Assembly (NCBI GenBank): GCA_022264855.1
Contig: JABYQU010000037.1
Span: 124,001-188,000, forward strand
Length of the DNA stretch: 64,000 bases
From: Lenzites betulinus
Taxonomy: Eukaryota > Basidiomycota > Agaricomycetes > Polyporales > Polyporaceae
Reading direction: 5' to 3'
Both the position numbers and the translations under genes were made by a program. The notes beneath the pieces are model-generated. The model saw nothing but the letters and a program-made list of their open reading frames with translations, did no database searches and was not told where the DNA came from. This document shows, in pieces, positions 43,228 through 57,300 of the stretch (its first letter is position 1; every line of letters starts with the position of its first letter).

Positions 43228-46200
43228 ATGCACCCCTCCCGCACCCGCACCAACCCGCCTGTGCCGCAGCCGCTCTCCGTCTCGGCGTCGCCGGGGGCCG
43301 GGCCCGCCATCGGCGAGAAGATCATGAAGTCGCGGTTCTCGGAGGAGGAGGCGAGCAAAAGCCACGGGCCGACGTCGCTGCTCTCGCGGCGCGCGACGCA
43401 GAAGTCGACGCTGAGCGTGCGCTCGGCGGCGAGCGCGCGCTCGACGGCGAAGGAGACGCAGGGCGGGCGGCGGCACGGCGTACCGCGCCCGATCCCGGCG
43501 CCTGACCCGATCATCACCATCTCTGCAAGCGGGAACGGGAGCAGCAGCAGGGACAGGGACGACTCGGGCCTCCCCCGCGCCCTCCAGTCCCCCTCCTTCT
43601 CCTTCGCCCACAACCTCTCCACCCCCTCCTTCGTCTCCGCCAACGACGACGACCTCGACTACGTCACCGTCGACGTCCCCCAAAACGGCCCCGTCGAGAA
43701 CGCCGTCGCTGTCCCCGCTCGCAACGGCGACAAGGCCGCCCGCGTCCTCGGCTTCAGGCAGCGCCAGAGCATGGAGCCCATCCCCGGCTCAAACCGCAAC
43801 TCTGTCGCGTCCGCGCGCTCTGCACCCCCGCCCTCCGTCAGCGCGCCGCCCCCGACGCCCTCTGGGCCCACTCTGCCCCTGGCCTCCCTCTATGTCGTCT
43901 CGGGCCTCCCAAAGAGCCCGCATACATGGACCCTCGCGGACCCCGACTCCGTGATGGGCCTGCACCATTCAGAGGGCGCCGTCGGCAGGTGGTGGAGGCC
44001 CGAGGTGCTCGGCAGCACCATCAGCCCCGGCGCGGGCGGCGGTAAGCGCAAGAAGAAGAGCAAGGCCGCCGACGACGGCAACACCAGCATGTTCAGCTCG
44101 TCCGGCCATCTCAGCAAGCAGGAGGTCGGAAAGATGCTCTCCAAGGCGCTCAAGGTGCGTTTTTCCTCTCTCGTCACTGCGTAGTTTGGCCGGGCCCGTA
44201 ACAGCCCTGCGTCTCCCTTTCAGCTCTCCTTCACGCGCGAGGTCGAGATCATCGCATCCACCCTGCAGCCCGCGTCGACGGTACACAACTTTAGCTTCAA
44301 CCTCCCCGCGCCTGCGACGCCCTTGGCACCGAGCCCGTCCACGGACATGCTCCGTGCATCCGTCCTGACCACAAACACGGACGTGTCCTCGTACGCCTAT
44401 CCGTACTCCGACGATCCCTTCACGCGCCACGCCCGACCCTCCTCCGCCTACCTCGGCCCCACGTCCTCTTCATTCCTGTCCCCCCACGGACATAATGCGG
44501 GCACGCGCGTTCCCAGCGAGATGGGCAGCGGAATGAGCAGCAACGCGAGCGGGAACGGCCAGATAACCTACCATGGCGTCTGTCTCACCGTCTGGTCTCA
44601 TGCGGACGCCGAACGGACCGCCGCCATCCGCCGCACGCTAGAAGCTGGCCGTGCGAGGAAAGAGAGCGCGCAGAGTCTCGTCGCGTCGCGCATGCGCCGT
44701 CACGCGTCCGACAGCACCGCCCACGGCGACCCCGTCATGCAGGCGCGCCGCCGTGCAAAACTGAGCTCGCGCGGCCCGTGGGGCGCGGGCACCGACGCAG
44801 AAACCGACCTCGACCCAGAGACGGACGGCGAGGGCGGCGCGGTGAGCGAGAGCGACTACGAGGTTGCGAGCACCGTGGGACACACCCCTGGCGAGAGCAC
44901 CCTGTTCCTGCCCGGTGATACGGTGTTCTGGCTTCCGTACGCGCTGAGTGAGTGCTTTGTGCCGCATCAAGCCGTCCGTGCGCAGGTGCTGATTGGGCCG
45001 GCCTTCTAGCGTTGGTGTCGCGCTTCCCGATCTACGACCTCATGCGCGACTACCTCACGCTCTCGTGGGCGCGCTTCTCGAAGGACGTGCAGTCGCACAC
45101 GCTGCAGATCAGCAAGATCCTCTCGCACCCTGCGCCGCGCCCCGGCGAGCTCGTCCGCCTCGACGCGTCGTCCGCGCCCGCGCAGGGCGGCGCGGAGACG
45201 AGCCTGGAGGTCGTCGCGCGCTTCCCCGGCGGCCTGGACTTTGGCCGCGGGCTCGTGGACGTGAACTTCACGATGTGGCCGCTGTTCAAGTGCCTCAACA
45301 TCGACAACATCTTGACCATCTGCGAGGTAAATCCCCTTCTTACTCTTCTCCGGCTTCGACGTGATGGGCGCGGCGCTGAATATGGCTACGCCCTTGCTTG
45401 CTTGCTGCAGATCGCGCTCGCGCCGACGGGCCGCGTCCTGTTCTTCTCGCGGCACCCGGCCATGCTGGGCATCGCGGTGATGACGATCAAGTACCTCGTC
45501 GAGCTGCGCGGGTGGAGCGGCGTCGCGCTCTCCGCCGTGCACTCGCGCGACGCGAAGATATACATCGAGGACCCCGGCCCGTGGATCATCGGGCTCGCGA
45601 CGGAGGCGCGCTATGCGATGCGCCCGCCGCCGGAGGTGTGCGTTGTTGACTTGTGAGTGCTCGATGTGCGGTGTGGATTCAAGTGAATGGATTGAGCTGA
45701 GATGTGTGTGCGCAGGGACATCAACTATCTGAACTGCGCGGCGCCGCCGCCCGGGACGGTGTCAGTCAAGCAGCAGCGGGAACGCTTCCGCCAGAAGCTC
45801 CTTGCCGCGTTCGAGCCGCACTACCATCCCGACCACTCCGTTCCCAGGTGAGCGCCCCCAACTGCCCCAGGCTTGATACCTTAACTGACGCACCCCACAG
45901 CGAGTTCAAGGAGGCGTTCCCCGCGGGCCGCTTCCGCCCCGTGTGCAAGATCCAGGCGAAACGCGGCGCGGCGTCCACCGCGGTCGCGGACATGGTGAAG
46001 CCGCCGGAGTGGTGGCACTCGACGCGGATCATCCAGGCGTTCGACAGCGTGCTCGCGGACAAGCTGAAGAAGCCGTCGCTGCTGAAGCGCATCAGCTCGT
46101 TCGGGAGCGTGCGCCCGCCGCCGCGCCTGAGCGCGGCCGAGCAGCACATCCAGCTGTCGATCCGCAAGCGCGCGAGCGCGTTCGTCGACGCGCGCGACGA

Positions 46201-47794
46201 CCTTGAGACGAAGATCGGGCGCCTCTCGCGCCGGCTGAACTTTTTGATGACGGAGTCGGACCTGTGGCGCGACAAGTTCGTGACGTTCGAGCAGTACGCG
46301 GAGAAGCTGAGCGTGGAGGCGAGCGACCTCCGCTCGAAGATCAATCGCGAGCAGAAGGAGACGAAGCGCCTGTCGAGCATGATCACCATGACCGCGGCGG
46401 AGAAGATGAAGCTGCAGCAGCGTGAGTGTCCCGTTCATGTCCGCCCCGTCTCTGTGGCGGGCCTCTCGGAAGTATGAATGATTGATCGTTAATGTGCATT
46501 TTGCGTCCGTCTTTCCGAATACAGAACTGCAAGACACGGAGAAGGCGCACCACTCCGCGCTGCAGGAGCTCGAGGACATGCGCACGACGATGGAGAAGAT
46601 GGAGGAGGAGCGCGCGGAGATGATCGCGGAGGTCGAGGCGCAGATCGAGCGCGCGCTCGCGCACATGGCCGTCGACGTCGACGACTCCGACTACGGCGGC
46701 TCGCGCCCGAGCAGCCGCATGTCGAGCCGCTCCGCGCCCGCGCCGCGCCGCCCGCTGCGCTCGTTCGGCACCGAGTCCACGCTCGCGGAGGCGTACTCCG
46801 CCGGCGACCTGCGCGAGGAGTTCACGCTCAAGCCGGAGCGCGCGACGGGCACGCTGCTCGAGCAGCCGGAGGAGGAGGAGCGCGCCGCCGCCGCGACGGA
46901 GGGCGAGCGGGAGCAGAGGGAGAAGGAGCAGGACGAGAAGGAGAAGAAGAAGAAGCGCTTCTCGGCGGCGGATATGGATGCGCAGCAGGACGGGATGAAG
47001 GCCGTCGACGAGGGCATCAGCCAGAAGAGCGACAAGATCGCGCAGAAGGTGCTCCAGATCCAGCGCAAGGTATGCGACCCCCCTCTCCGCTCTCTGTATG
47101 CGCATGAATGCGAATGACTGACGCGGTGGTGTTGGTGCAGCTGGAGAACGCGCTCGCGTCGGAGGCGTACCGTCGCTCGCTGGACAGCGAGAGCGAGTTC
47201 TCAGAGTCGGGTCGTGCGCGCTCGCGCCGCGGCAAGCCCAAGGCGCGCAAGTTCACCACCGACTCCCCCGCGCTCTCAGGCAACGACACGCCCATCCGGC
47301 GGAGCGACGCCAAGGCCGCCGACCCGACGCTCTCCGCCTCAGAGAGCGAGACGCGCACGGTGATCGCGCCCGAGGAGAAGCGGCGGCCGCAGGTCGTGAC
47401 GACCTCGACGCTCGCGCTGCCCGGGCTGCGCAAGATCCCGTCGATCGCCTCCATCACCGCCGCCTCGCCCGCGGCAGTCACCCCAACGACGCCCGCGCTC
47501 ACCGCGGGCGCGAGCGCGGCGACGGACGACGAGGACACGGACTTCCAGAGCGCGTACTCGACGAGCCCGCGCGGGAGCTACGGCAGCCTCGAGCACTACG
47601 CGACGAAGGGCTTCGAGGACGGCGGCGCGGAGCAGGTCACGCCGACGCGCCTCACGGGGACGCACCTCGATGAGTTTGGCGTGCACCAGGACCTCGCGCT
47701 GAAGGGCCGCGAGCGCAACTTCAGCACGAGCACGGCGACTGCGAAGACCCGCCTGAAGACGCGCGCGAGCGAGGACACTGTCGGCGGCAACTGA
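43228..47794 (+). CDS. DENN-domain protein (putative Rab GEF)
   Basis: DENN (AEX-3) domains activate Rab GTPases by GDP-GTP exchange in vesicle traffic. Exons: 43228-44154, 44224-44947, 45010-45326, 45411-45652, 45716-45847, 45901-46421, 46525-47069, 47141-47794; 1353 residues. After a disordered Ser/Pro N-terminus come an upstream-DENN-like block (ITYHGVCLTVWSHADAERTA), the core DENN from about residue 551 (LVSRFPIYDLMRDYLTLSWA; FTMWPLFKCLNIDNILTICE; ALAPTGRVLFFSRHPAMLGI; YIEDPGPWIIGLATEARYAM) to VVDLDINYLNC, and then a basic segment. Long coiled coils follow (RDDLETKIGRLSRRLNFLMT; ALQELEDMRTTMEKMEEER) before a Ser/Lys-rich tail. The order DENN then coiled coil is typical of fungal DENN proteins. 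The target Rab is unknown. Confidence 0.88.
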
Positions 47795-48394
47795 GACGAC
47801 AGCGCGCTGCTCGCAACTGACATGCACACGCACACACCACTAAACCCGCACATGTTGGGACGTCGCTGTTCATAGTATTTATCCCCTTACTTTATGCGTT
47901 AATCCCCGCCGGTTACCCCCGTCCACCCCTCGCCCACACGGCCGTCTGTTTCTTCTTTATCGTTCCTGTTACTGTATATCCCCTTCGCTCCGCGCGTCGT
48001 TCATTAGATTCCCCGCCCCGCCCCATCTCTCCCCGTCCCGTCCCCGCTCATCATTATCGGTATCATTCCTGGTCCCCGTCCCCGCCCCCGTTCTCGTCCA
48101 CCGCTATCTCATACCATCATATCGCTTGTGTGTTTTGATTCGCTGCGCCCCGTCGACCGTGTTTCCCTTCGTTCGTTTCTTCGTTCGTTCGCTCTTCGAA
48201 TTCCGTTCCGCGCGGTCGCCTGTAGTCATGATCATGGGGGCCGCCATACATTCGTACATCTTCTTGCATTGCATGGTACATGGGATACAGTCTATCAATA
48301 CACTTTAATCTACCGACCGTCCGAGAGCGCTAGGGGTGTGTGCGTGTACGTATGTGCTACGATGTGCGAGCAGGATGGGGCGCAGACTCAGGCC
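47795..48394. other. Convergent 3' intergenic region
   Basis: Between the ends of the DENN and VPS13 genes. CT-rich, with repeated CCCCGTCCC-like strings around 48020-48090. No gene seen. Confidence 0.5.
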
Positions 48395-51300
48395 TTAGGA
48401 GTCCATGCGCCGCCGCGCGTTGAACGCCTTGACGACGGACGCGATCTGGCCGAAGAACCACGTCTGCGAGCTCTTGTCGGGGATGAAGACGAACTTGTCG
48501 TGCTCCTTGCCGGCCTTGTGCGCGAACTTGATGCCCGTGTCCTCGATCGTGACGCCCTGTACCTGCGTGAACGGCAGCTCCCACTCGAGCCGCAGCTTGT
48601 TCGACCAGAAGGAGAGCACGGTCGTCGTCGTGAGCAGCACGACGTTGTCGCCCCCGGGGAGGTCTGGGGGAGGAATGACGTCAGAGGTGGGCGGGGTGAA
48701 GGGTAGGGAGGAGGCTTACTGATGTGTGCGACGTAGGTCGCGTTGCGGAATCGGCCCTGCTCGAGGTCCTTCATCCAGTACTGGCCTAACGCTTCGCGCT
48801 CTGAATACGGCTGCCCAAAATGTAAGAATGAGGTCAAGCTGCGCAGATTCCCCGAGGATACTCACGACAAGGACACCATCTGCGGGTACAAGACGAGGCT
48901 TTGGAACAACGTCAGCTTGGGTTTAGGTGAAACCAGGAAGATGCTTACCAGTCGGACGCGGTCTCGAGCAGGGTTGTCGAAGACTGTTGTGGTGTTGCGG
49001 ATGCCTGTGTACACAATGTCAAACACGGTGCTACAGAGAAAACCGGGTGACTTACCTTCGGTGACGTTCGCAGCGAGGTCGAACACTCCGATGACAGGCT
49101 TCGTGACAACGCTGCTATGGGATCAACGATGAAGTTTGGCGGTGGTACAAACGCTAGGACTTACCCAATCAACCCCTTGCCGACGCCCTTGAAGAAACCC
49201 TTCGCCCCCTCGGACTCTGCGCCTTCGATGGGCTTGAGCTATACACCAGTTAGCAATGTTTTCATAAAACAATCACTATAGGAACTTACGAGCACTCCTT
49301 CCACGCCGCTGACAACACTAGTAGCAAGCGCCTCAGCACCGGCAGCAACACCGTAACTAATCAGGTGGATATCAGTTGAGTTTTCGATACCTAACGCAGG
49401 GAAAAAGTGACGTACATGGCATGTCGAGGGCGATTCCGCCTCTGGTTCATGCGTCGACGGAGTTGATACTCGGAGTCCATGGTCGTCGCCGAGAGACCTG
49501 CATAAGGGTATGAGTACGACAGTGAAGAGTTTTGAGCACAAGTCATATCACCTTTCCCGACACTACTCGTGAACTTGGTCAAACTGTCCGTGACACCGAA
49601 CACCGTCTTCTTGACGAAGCTCGCCGCTCCCTGTGTATCGAGCTTAGCAACCGCCAGAATCTAAGAAGTTCGCGAGTGTGCTAACCTTCGCGATACCGAT
49701 GCCGAGTTCTTTGTTCCCGTGCATGACCACGCCGTTGAACGGCTCGTAGAAGATATCGGCAACACCCGAGCTGACATTCGTGAAGAGACCGACTGGATTG
49801 CCGATGAAGTCTGCCGATCCCAGGATACGGTAGAGCTGGCGAAGGACTTCCTGGCGGTAGTGGTGGGTAATCCGCTCCTCGAGGTCTGGCAACGTAAGTC
49901 GCATGTCCTTGATGGCTAGCGCGTTCATCTCCAAGGGTGCGTCGTTGACGTTCCCCACAGCCATCGTAACGGCGTTCAGGACGACAGCGAATGGATTGCG
50001 GAGACTCAGCCTATCACATCTGTTAGCAAGCAAACAAGGACTATGGACAAGTAAACTCACTTCTCTTCCCCGCTAACCCTCTCTGTACGCATGAAGGAGA
50101 TCGATAGCCGGATGGGCTGCAGTTCGAGGACTTCGAAGTATAGATCTTGTCCACGTGCAGTGGCTTGCGGCTCTGGGATGTCCTCCGGGAACGCAAGGAG
50201 AACGCTACGCCAATACCGTGAGTAATTCTCATCTTGCATTCGACGTTGTACACATACTCTGCCTGACCCTCGTCCCACGGTGCGTCCTTGATCTTGGTCA
50301 GGTCGTACAGAGCAAAGAGGAAGTCTTCGTCCGCCTCAACCGTTAACGCTTGCAGGAGGATCGAGCAGTACTTGACGAAGAATACACCGTGCTCTATAAG
50401 ATGGGTTAGAGCCAATTCTACGTCGCAGACATTTGCACTCACCCTCATCATTGAGCCAAATCACGGATGCCTGGACTGTGGGTAGTGCCGCGACCGTCTT
50501 AGAATCCTGAGATATGGGCATCGGTTGAAGAAGGACAGGGAAGAGGGCATCCTGGAGCTGGTTGTCGATCTGGAGGTTTCCACAGGACACCGCGACCGAT
50601 TGGGAGACCGGGTTCGATGCGTACTCAAACTTCAGCGCATCCAAACAGAAGTAGACAACTTCCACCATCCGTCTGTTGATCAAAGACATGCCGATGCCTT
50701 GAAGGTCGAGTACCACCGTCAGGACAGAAGCGACTGTCTCTTGCACGGCCTCGAATGCATCTTGGCTGCCGCTGCTGATCGAGTCTTGACGAGCTAACGA
50801 CATCGTGTCCCGACGTCGAGGCTTGTAGAGACTGTACTCCGCGTTGTAGTTGGTGATGCGAAGTACTTGCCTATGACCATCTGCACGGACATCCAGAGAT
50901 ACCGTCTGCGTCCCTCTCTCCCCCTGAAGTAAATCGCTCAGTGATGAGCAGGGCACAAAGGAGGACATCACCCACTGCAAATTTGAAGGGAACCAGGTCT
51001 CCGATCTCCATGATGTCGATCTCTCGCCTCGAGCCACTAATTGCGAGCACAATCCTCTTGTCCCTAGCAGCTGGATAGTCCCAAGCATAGTCGATGCTGG
51101 AGTTGCTGGCGACAGTGTACATCGGGCCAGGTTTTGCCCCTTGGCCACCTGCTTCCTTACGGCTCAGATCCTAGGACGTGTGGTCAGAAATACACGCTGG
51201 ATATTGATATCCTTCGAACCTACCGTCTGGGATAAGCTGAAGGAATGGTCGCTGTCGTTCTCGATTGTGAATGGCCAGCCTTCAGTTGCTTCGTTCAAGA

Positions 51301-54300
51301 ACACAAAGATCGTGGGTCCTTCGATCTTCACATCAGCCTGCATCAGCCGGATCTGTGAAGTTCCCTCTGCAGCATGCAATCGGAAGTGCACGCTGCCGAT
51401 ATCCTCCAGATTGATGGGAGGTGACCTAGACATGATCAATATGTACTCACATGGCTCAACGTCCGATTGACAATACTTACCATTGCGCGTTGAGGCCAGG
51501 GATCGCAAGAGTGAGAAGCTTCTCGTCACCCATCCGCAAGAAATGCAGTGGTCGCTTTTCCCCAGGATCGATAGTGGCCCGCCCGCGAGGTGCAACGCCA
51601 TGTTCTCGGAAAGCCAAGGGTTGGGAGAAGTTGTTTTTGATGATGAAGCGAGGCGTCAAAGTAATGACTTTCGTCAACTTGTACTTCCCTAGACCTTCCG
51701 TCCACGAGAGACCGACGTGTATTTCATCCGTTTTCTGCGTTTGGTGTGCCATGACGAGCCTTGTCTCGGCAGCTGGAGCATCAAAGCTGACGGGCTGTAG
51801 TATGTATTAGGTCCGATATTTATGCAAAGTGTATGCACAAGCAAGGTATTACCTGTGACCATGTAGAGTCTCCGACTTTGAACGAAAAGTCCTTGCCATT
51901 GTCGAAGGGGTGAGATAACACTACCCAATTCAAGATCAATGTCATGTTTGTCCAAACTTGGAAAAATACTTACAGAACGGGACCGGCTTTGCAAGAACAT
52001 CTGTGCGTGACCATGATTGATATTATTCACATAGAAAAAAAGCATGTAGCATACCTGGGTTCGTTTCTCCGGCGATGTCCGAGGTTTGGCCAATTCGAGC
52101 TCGAGATGGTTGCACAGTGAAGGGCAACCCGGTCTTGTTGAGAACGATATAAGGGCTGTAAACCTGGACTTTGAAGGAGCCACCTGAATCCGGATAGTGA
52201 CTACGCCAAGAAACGTCAGATCAGCAAACCCTAACCTGGCACACTGCCACGTACATGTAGTTCAACCTGAGATCAAGCTTGCGGCCGTTCGGATCCCTGA
52301 GGACGACCTTAGTTTCGACATCGAAGTCAGAGTTACTGTCGGTGTTAATGATTGCGAAGTCACTAGGCTTGAAGACTGACACAGTGATTAGCTTGCTGAC
52401 ACAATGGAGGAATGGAGGCACCAGGGTTGCCAGCTCACCTGTATCCTGAACATGGATGTTGAGTAGAACCAAGTGGCCGAGTTCTACTGAATGAACAGGC
52501 ATGACGCCCCCCTTGCGCAAGTAGCTTCGCCAGTTCTGGTCAGTTTCCTTGTCGTATATACGGTACTCGATGTTGTACGGGAGCAAGTTCTCCAACTCGA
52601 TCGGCGCCCGGAGTTTCAAGGTGATCCTCGGGAGTTTGCTGAAGAGCATGAATACATGCACAGAGTGATGCGTTGATCGTGCTCACCGGGACGTGATGTC
52701 ATTGGCGTCTGCCTGAGCCCAGGCTTGGAACCTGAACGCCGCCTCGTTCGCATTGGTATGCGGACAGCGGAGCGTGAATCCCCTTTTGGCGATGAGGTCC
52801 TCCCAACGGGCAGCTGGAGACCATTTGTATCCAAAGCCCTCTGCAGATACCAAGATCAGCTCAGCGGCTGTTGACAGCTTGTTTATTCCTTACGATCCGG
52901 TTGCACCCTGACGCGGCATCGGTTGACAGCCTCAAGTGGTAGGGCGTAGTCCTCGCCGGGCACTGGTTGTCGTCGTCAGCAGGGCTATAACTCTCGAGAC
53001 GTTGCCGCTCACCGATCTTCTCCACAGCATAGACCGGTTGCCCGTTCTCGTCCACCAAGGTCAGTTCGAGCGGATATAGAGTGAGGTTCTCCACTCTGAA
53101 CGTCGATCGTAGCACTACCAACTTGACGTTGCCCTGGACTTTCACCTCACACACCAGGCGATGCGCGTACTTCTCAATACGAGGCCTGAGCGAGAAGGTG
53201 TACTCGCCCTCTCTGTCCACGGGGATACTGCGGAGATGCTCCCACTGTTTACCGACGATCTGGAGGCCGATGCTGTTGTGCCCGCTGGAAGAGACGTGCT
53301 GAAAACAGATCAGAGATCGAATGACTTGCGCAAACCGTCTCATCTCACCTCACGCATGGTCTTCCAGTCGTCGAAACGCCAGTCGATGGTCTTGCCGTTC
53401 GGAATCTGCTTCGCCGCGGTTTCCTTGTTCGTTTGGCTGCCGTCGGTATCAGACCAGATGAAGAGCGGGTACCCTGTCCGGTTCCAGATGCGATAGGGTG
53501 CATAGCTTCCTCGCGCTTTCTGCAACATCCGTTCGCCTTCGGCTCCCAACATCCTGGAGGTCGCGAGTGCGAGCTCGACGAACGTCATCGTGAGGTTGAC
53601 GTCGAGACGTTGATTGGCGTTGACGGACATCTTCATACCGCTCGCAGGAGATTCCTTGACAACCTGTTCCAATAGTAAACTTCCATATAAATTGACTGCG
53701 CTGAAGGACGTACTGATGCCGTGAACGTCCATGGGTCGATCACTGTAGGGCTGTTGTGAGCGTTATACGTTAATGTCAGAAGGTGGCTACACACATGGCT
53801 CCCAATGCGAGTTGGACAAGTTCCAATAGCTAACGTGAACAGACAAGGTGGATGTCGCTTGAAGCTGCAACTATATGAGAACGCTACCAGCACAGCTAAA
53901 TGGTTTGCTTACCTCCCCCGACCAGTCCTTCGCCCCAAGGATGAACGGCTTCACCCTGAGATGCAACAGAGGTTGCTCGTGAAGGTCACCAATGAGGACC
54001 AAGCGGAAGCCTTCAAACGACCCGTTGAACTACCAATATCGATCAGTATTCCTTGTCATGTTTCAATGCACTCTAGGAGTTACCTGCTCCTTGTTGGTCA
54101 CGACATGTGCGCTACCAACCGGTTGGATCCGCGAGGTGGTCGCCCTCGAGACTTTCCTGTTAGACAGTAGTGGTCGGCTCGGTGCCTTCTCGAGACCTGG
54201 TCTCTCCGGGTCTGCAGACTTGCTGGAGTTGCCGTACAGCTCGATCGCCTTGTTGACAATGGTGGTGATAAGCATGATGTCGCGGTACGAAGCGCGGAAC

Positions 54301-57300
54301 ACTATTGGTTGCGCAGCAACTTCGATGCTGGTCGACTGGTGAGCCGCGGAGGTGCGGCTGTCCAGCGCGAAGGTCAGATCGACGTCGTCCAGGAATCGGA
54401 CACTCTCGGCCGGTTTGCCCATGCGCGTAAGGGACATCCCAACTTGCTTCACGCTGACGGCAAAGACTCCCTGAGAGTTGTGTCAGCTGGATATTTATAT
54501 GCGAGCAGAACATCCCGTACCTGTTGTGATACAAGCAGCTGCTTGACGGATAGCCTGATCGCCTGTGACTCGGCGTTGGTATCGTCCTCCAGGACACATA
54601 CAGAGACATCGTGCAAGTCAACGCGGAAGTCGACGGTGAAGCTGGATTGTGCCGGTTCCGGCTGCTCTGGGTCTGGGACTGCATCATCATCCGTCTGCTC
54701 CAGCTGCGAAGCGAACGCGCTAGTGAAGAAATCTAGCAAAGAGATGATGGGATCCACCGCGAAGATGACCTCCGGGGAGTCGACGGTCAGAACGGCAAGT
54801 CCGCTGCTGTTCGCGCCGCCAGACATTGTGAACAGGAGCATGATCTGGTTCCGTTCGTGCTGGGCAGCGGGCATGATCTCGCGGAACTTCGAATGTCCCG
54901 AGCGAGTGTTGCTCATCGTCATGGATTTGAGCACTACCTGGGCTTCCAGGGCACCATCGGACAGCATTTTGAACCTGACCCCATTGTCGTTGAGAGCGAA
55001 CCTCGCGATGCCGTGTTCCTTGACGTTTGCCTCGGTGGTGGCGAAGGCATCGTAGAGGTGCAACTTGACGGCACCAACAGCCACTGCTACCTCTAGGGAG
55101 GTCCAAGGCCGGTCTTCACCTGAGAACGGATTAGGCGACAGCTCCGGGCGCAAGTCAACCAAAGTGTCTGATGTAGAGCTCACGCCCTCCGTGCTAGAAG
55201 GGGCAGGCGTCTGTGCGGGTTCTGGTTCGTACTCGACTTCGGGGACGTTCGCGAAGACCTTGGGGATAGACTGAGACAGTGCAATGAGGAGACAGTACTG
55301 GGACTGGGTGAGGTGCAGTCGGACGTCCGAAACCTTTACGGTGACCTAGCGGGGAGGAAACAAATCGTTTCTTCAGTCGTGTTTGAGAAATTGCGCCATG
55401 TCTGTGACTTTACCTGCGTGTTCGGCTTGTCGAAGTCCGTGGAGCGGTCGATCTGACTGAACTGCATAACATCTGCGTTGATGTCGATGTCGTCGACGAT
55501 CTTCAGCACAGACGGCTGTTCTTCGTAGTGTAGGCACGATGTCAGCTGTATGCCATGCAGTCCAGCGATGATACGGTCGCCGTCTTTCTCGTACACATTC
55601 CGAGCGCTGAGAGCGCCAAGGCGCATGGTCAGCACATCGAGCGAATTCTGAGCATCCGCAGGGAACACCACAATAGGTGTGCTGATAGACACATCGAACT
55701 GCATACGCTCGATCTCAGACGCCCGCTGTACGGCGGCCTCTGTCGCCGCATCGTACAAGCCCTTGAGCTTCGCAAGGCGCATGACAAACAAGTATGCGTC
55801 ATGAAGGCTGTGCTCAAGGTAATGAACCTTGAGGGAGCCGGTGTTCAGCGAGACAGAGGACTTGACCCCCTTGTATGTCTCGTGATCCTCCGGGTCGTAC
55901 GTCTGATAGGTGAAGTCCGCGAAATTATCCCCCTCGATGGAGAGGATCTGCTTGAACTCGGGCGAGGCCGTCTGGATAGGGGAGTCGTCGTTGAGCGCGA
56001 GACTCCCGAGACGACCGTTGATCCGCATGGTGTTCGCACGGAGCAGTATCGCGACATATGCCGTGGAGAGGGACAGGGTTGCGATGCGGACATCGTCGTT
56101 GATGAGGATGACTACACGTGAATTAGTGAAATGCTTCTAGGCCAGTCTTTTTGTCGCACCTTGGATACTTGCGAGGGTCAGCAGCACCCTAATCTTCTCA
56201 GGCGAGCCACCAGCATCGACGACCACTTCCGGAACGACTTCGCCCTCGGGTGTACTCGGAGACGAGGGGGCCTCGACCTTCTCTCCGGACTGGGGAACGA
56301 AGGTGGTCATGATGAAATCGTAGAGCGTGAGGACCGGCTCTGGAGCAGCCCGGAACAGGAACGTCGATATCTTGACGTCAACGTTCTGGTCGATACCTTC
56401 GTACACCGGTTGATATTCGGGCGAGGCCTGCTGCACACGGGTGTACTTGACGGTGAGGAGGTCTGCTGCCGAAGGTCCGGCCGCTGAGGATACGAACTCT
56501 AGGCGGTCCTTGCCAGGCTGGTTGACATGCATTGACACGGATCTAGCAGTGAAGTCTCAGTCTCAGCAGCTGATATCCAGACCGGTGCGGGGAACGTACT
56601 TCAAATTGACGTTGACCTTCATCACATACTTCTCCATCGCATAGCCCAGGCCGAATCCCTGGAAGGCCACGTCGCCCAAAGGCTTCTCCGTGCCATCTGA
56701 CGCGCTCTTGTAGAGCGTGGCGCGGAGTGTATCGACTTTGAAGTCAATTTCCACTACATGCTGGTGCAATGCGGGATTCTGGGCGCGCATCCAAATTAGC
56801 ACGACCAACGGCGGAAAGCGCGGTGCGGCAAGCGTACCGATATAGCGCCCGTGTCCGCCTCAAAGAACTCGTCGCTGTCTTCATGGCGCAGAGCGGGCTC
56901 TCGCGGTGTGGGGGCCACGGACGCCTGGTCCTCATCATCGGTCTCAATGGCATACTCGTCTTCCGTAGTCGGTCCGAAGAAGCCGGAGGGGATCTTGAAT
57001 GCAGCGGAGGGACGGCGCTGGGACGTGGACTGTCTTGCAGCGGCATATACTCGGTCCGGGGCGTGTTCTTCGTCGTCGAATTTCGGAATTGAAACGTCGA
57101 TAAGCCGCATAAGGGCCTTGTATTTGGTGTCCGACATATTCACTTGAAGCGCGGGCAGGTGTCCCGAAACCTTGAAGCGGGCTAAAGTGTATGCGGTCGG
57201 CACGATCGAATTCTGCACCTGTAAGTCGAAATTGGTCCGCTCCAGCAGGTGCAGGTTGTCGTTCTCCTTCGACCGGAGCGCCTTGAGACATGAATCGAGG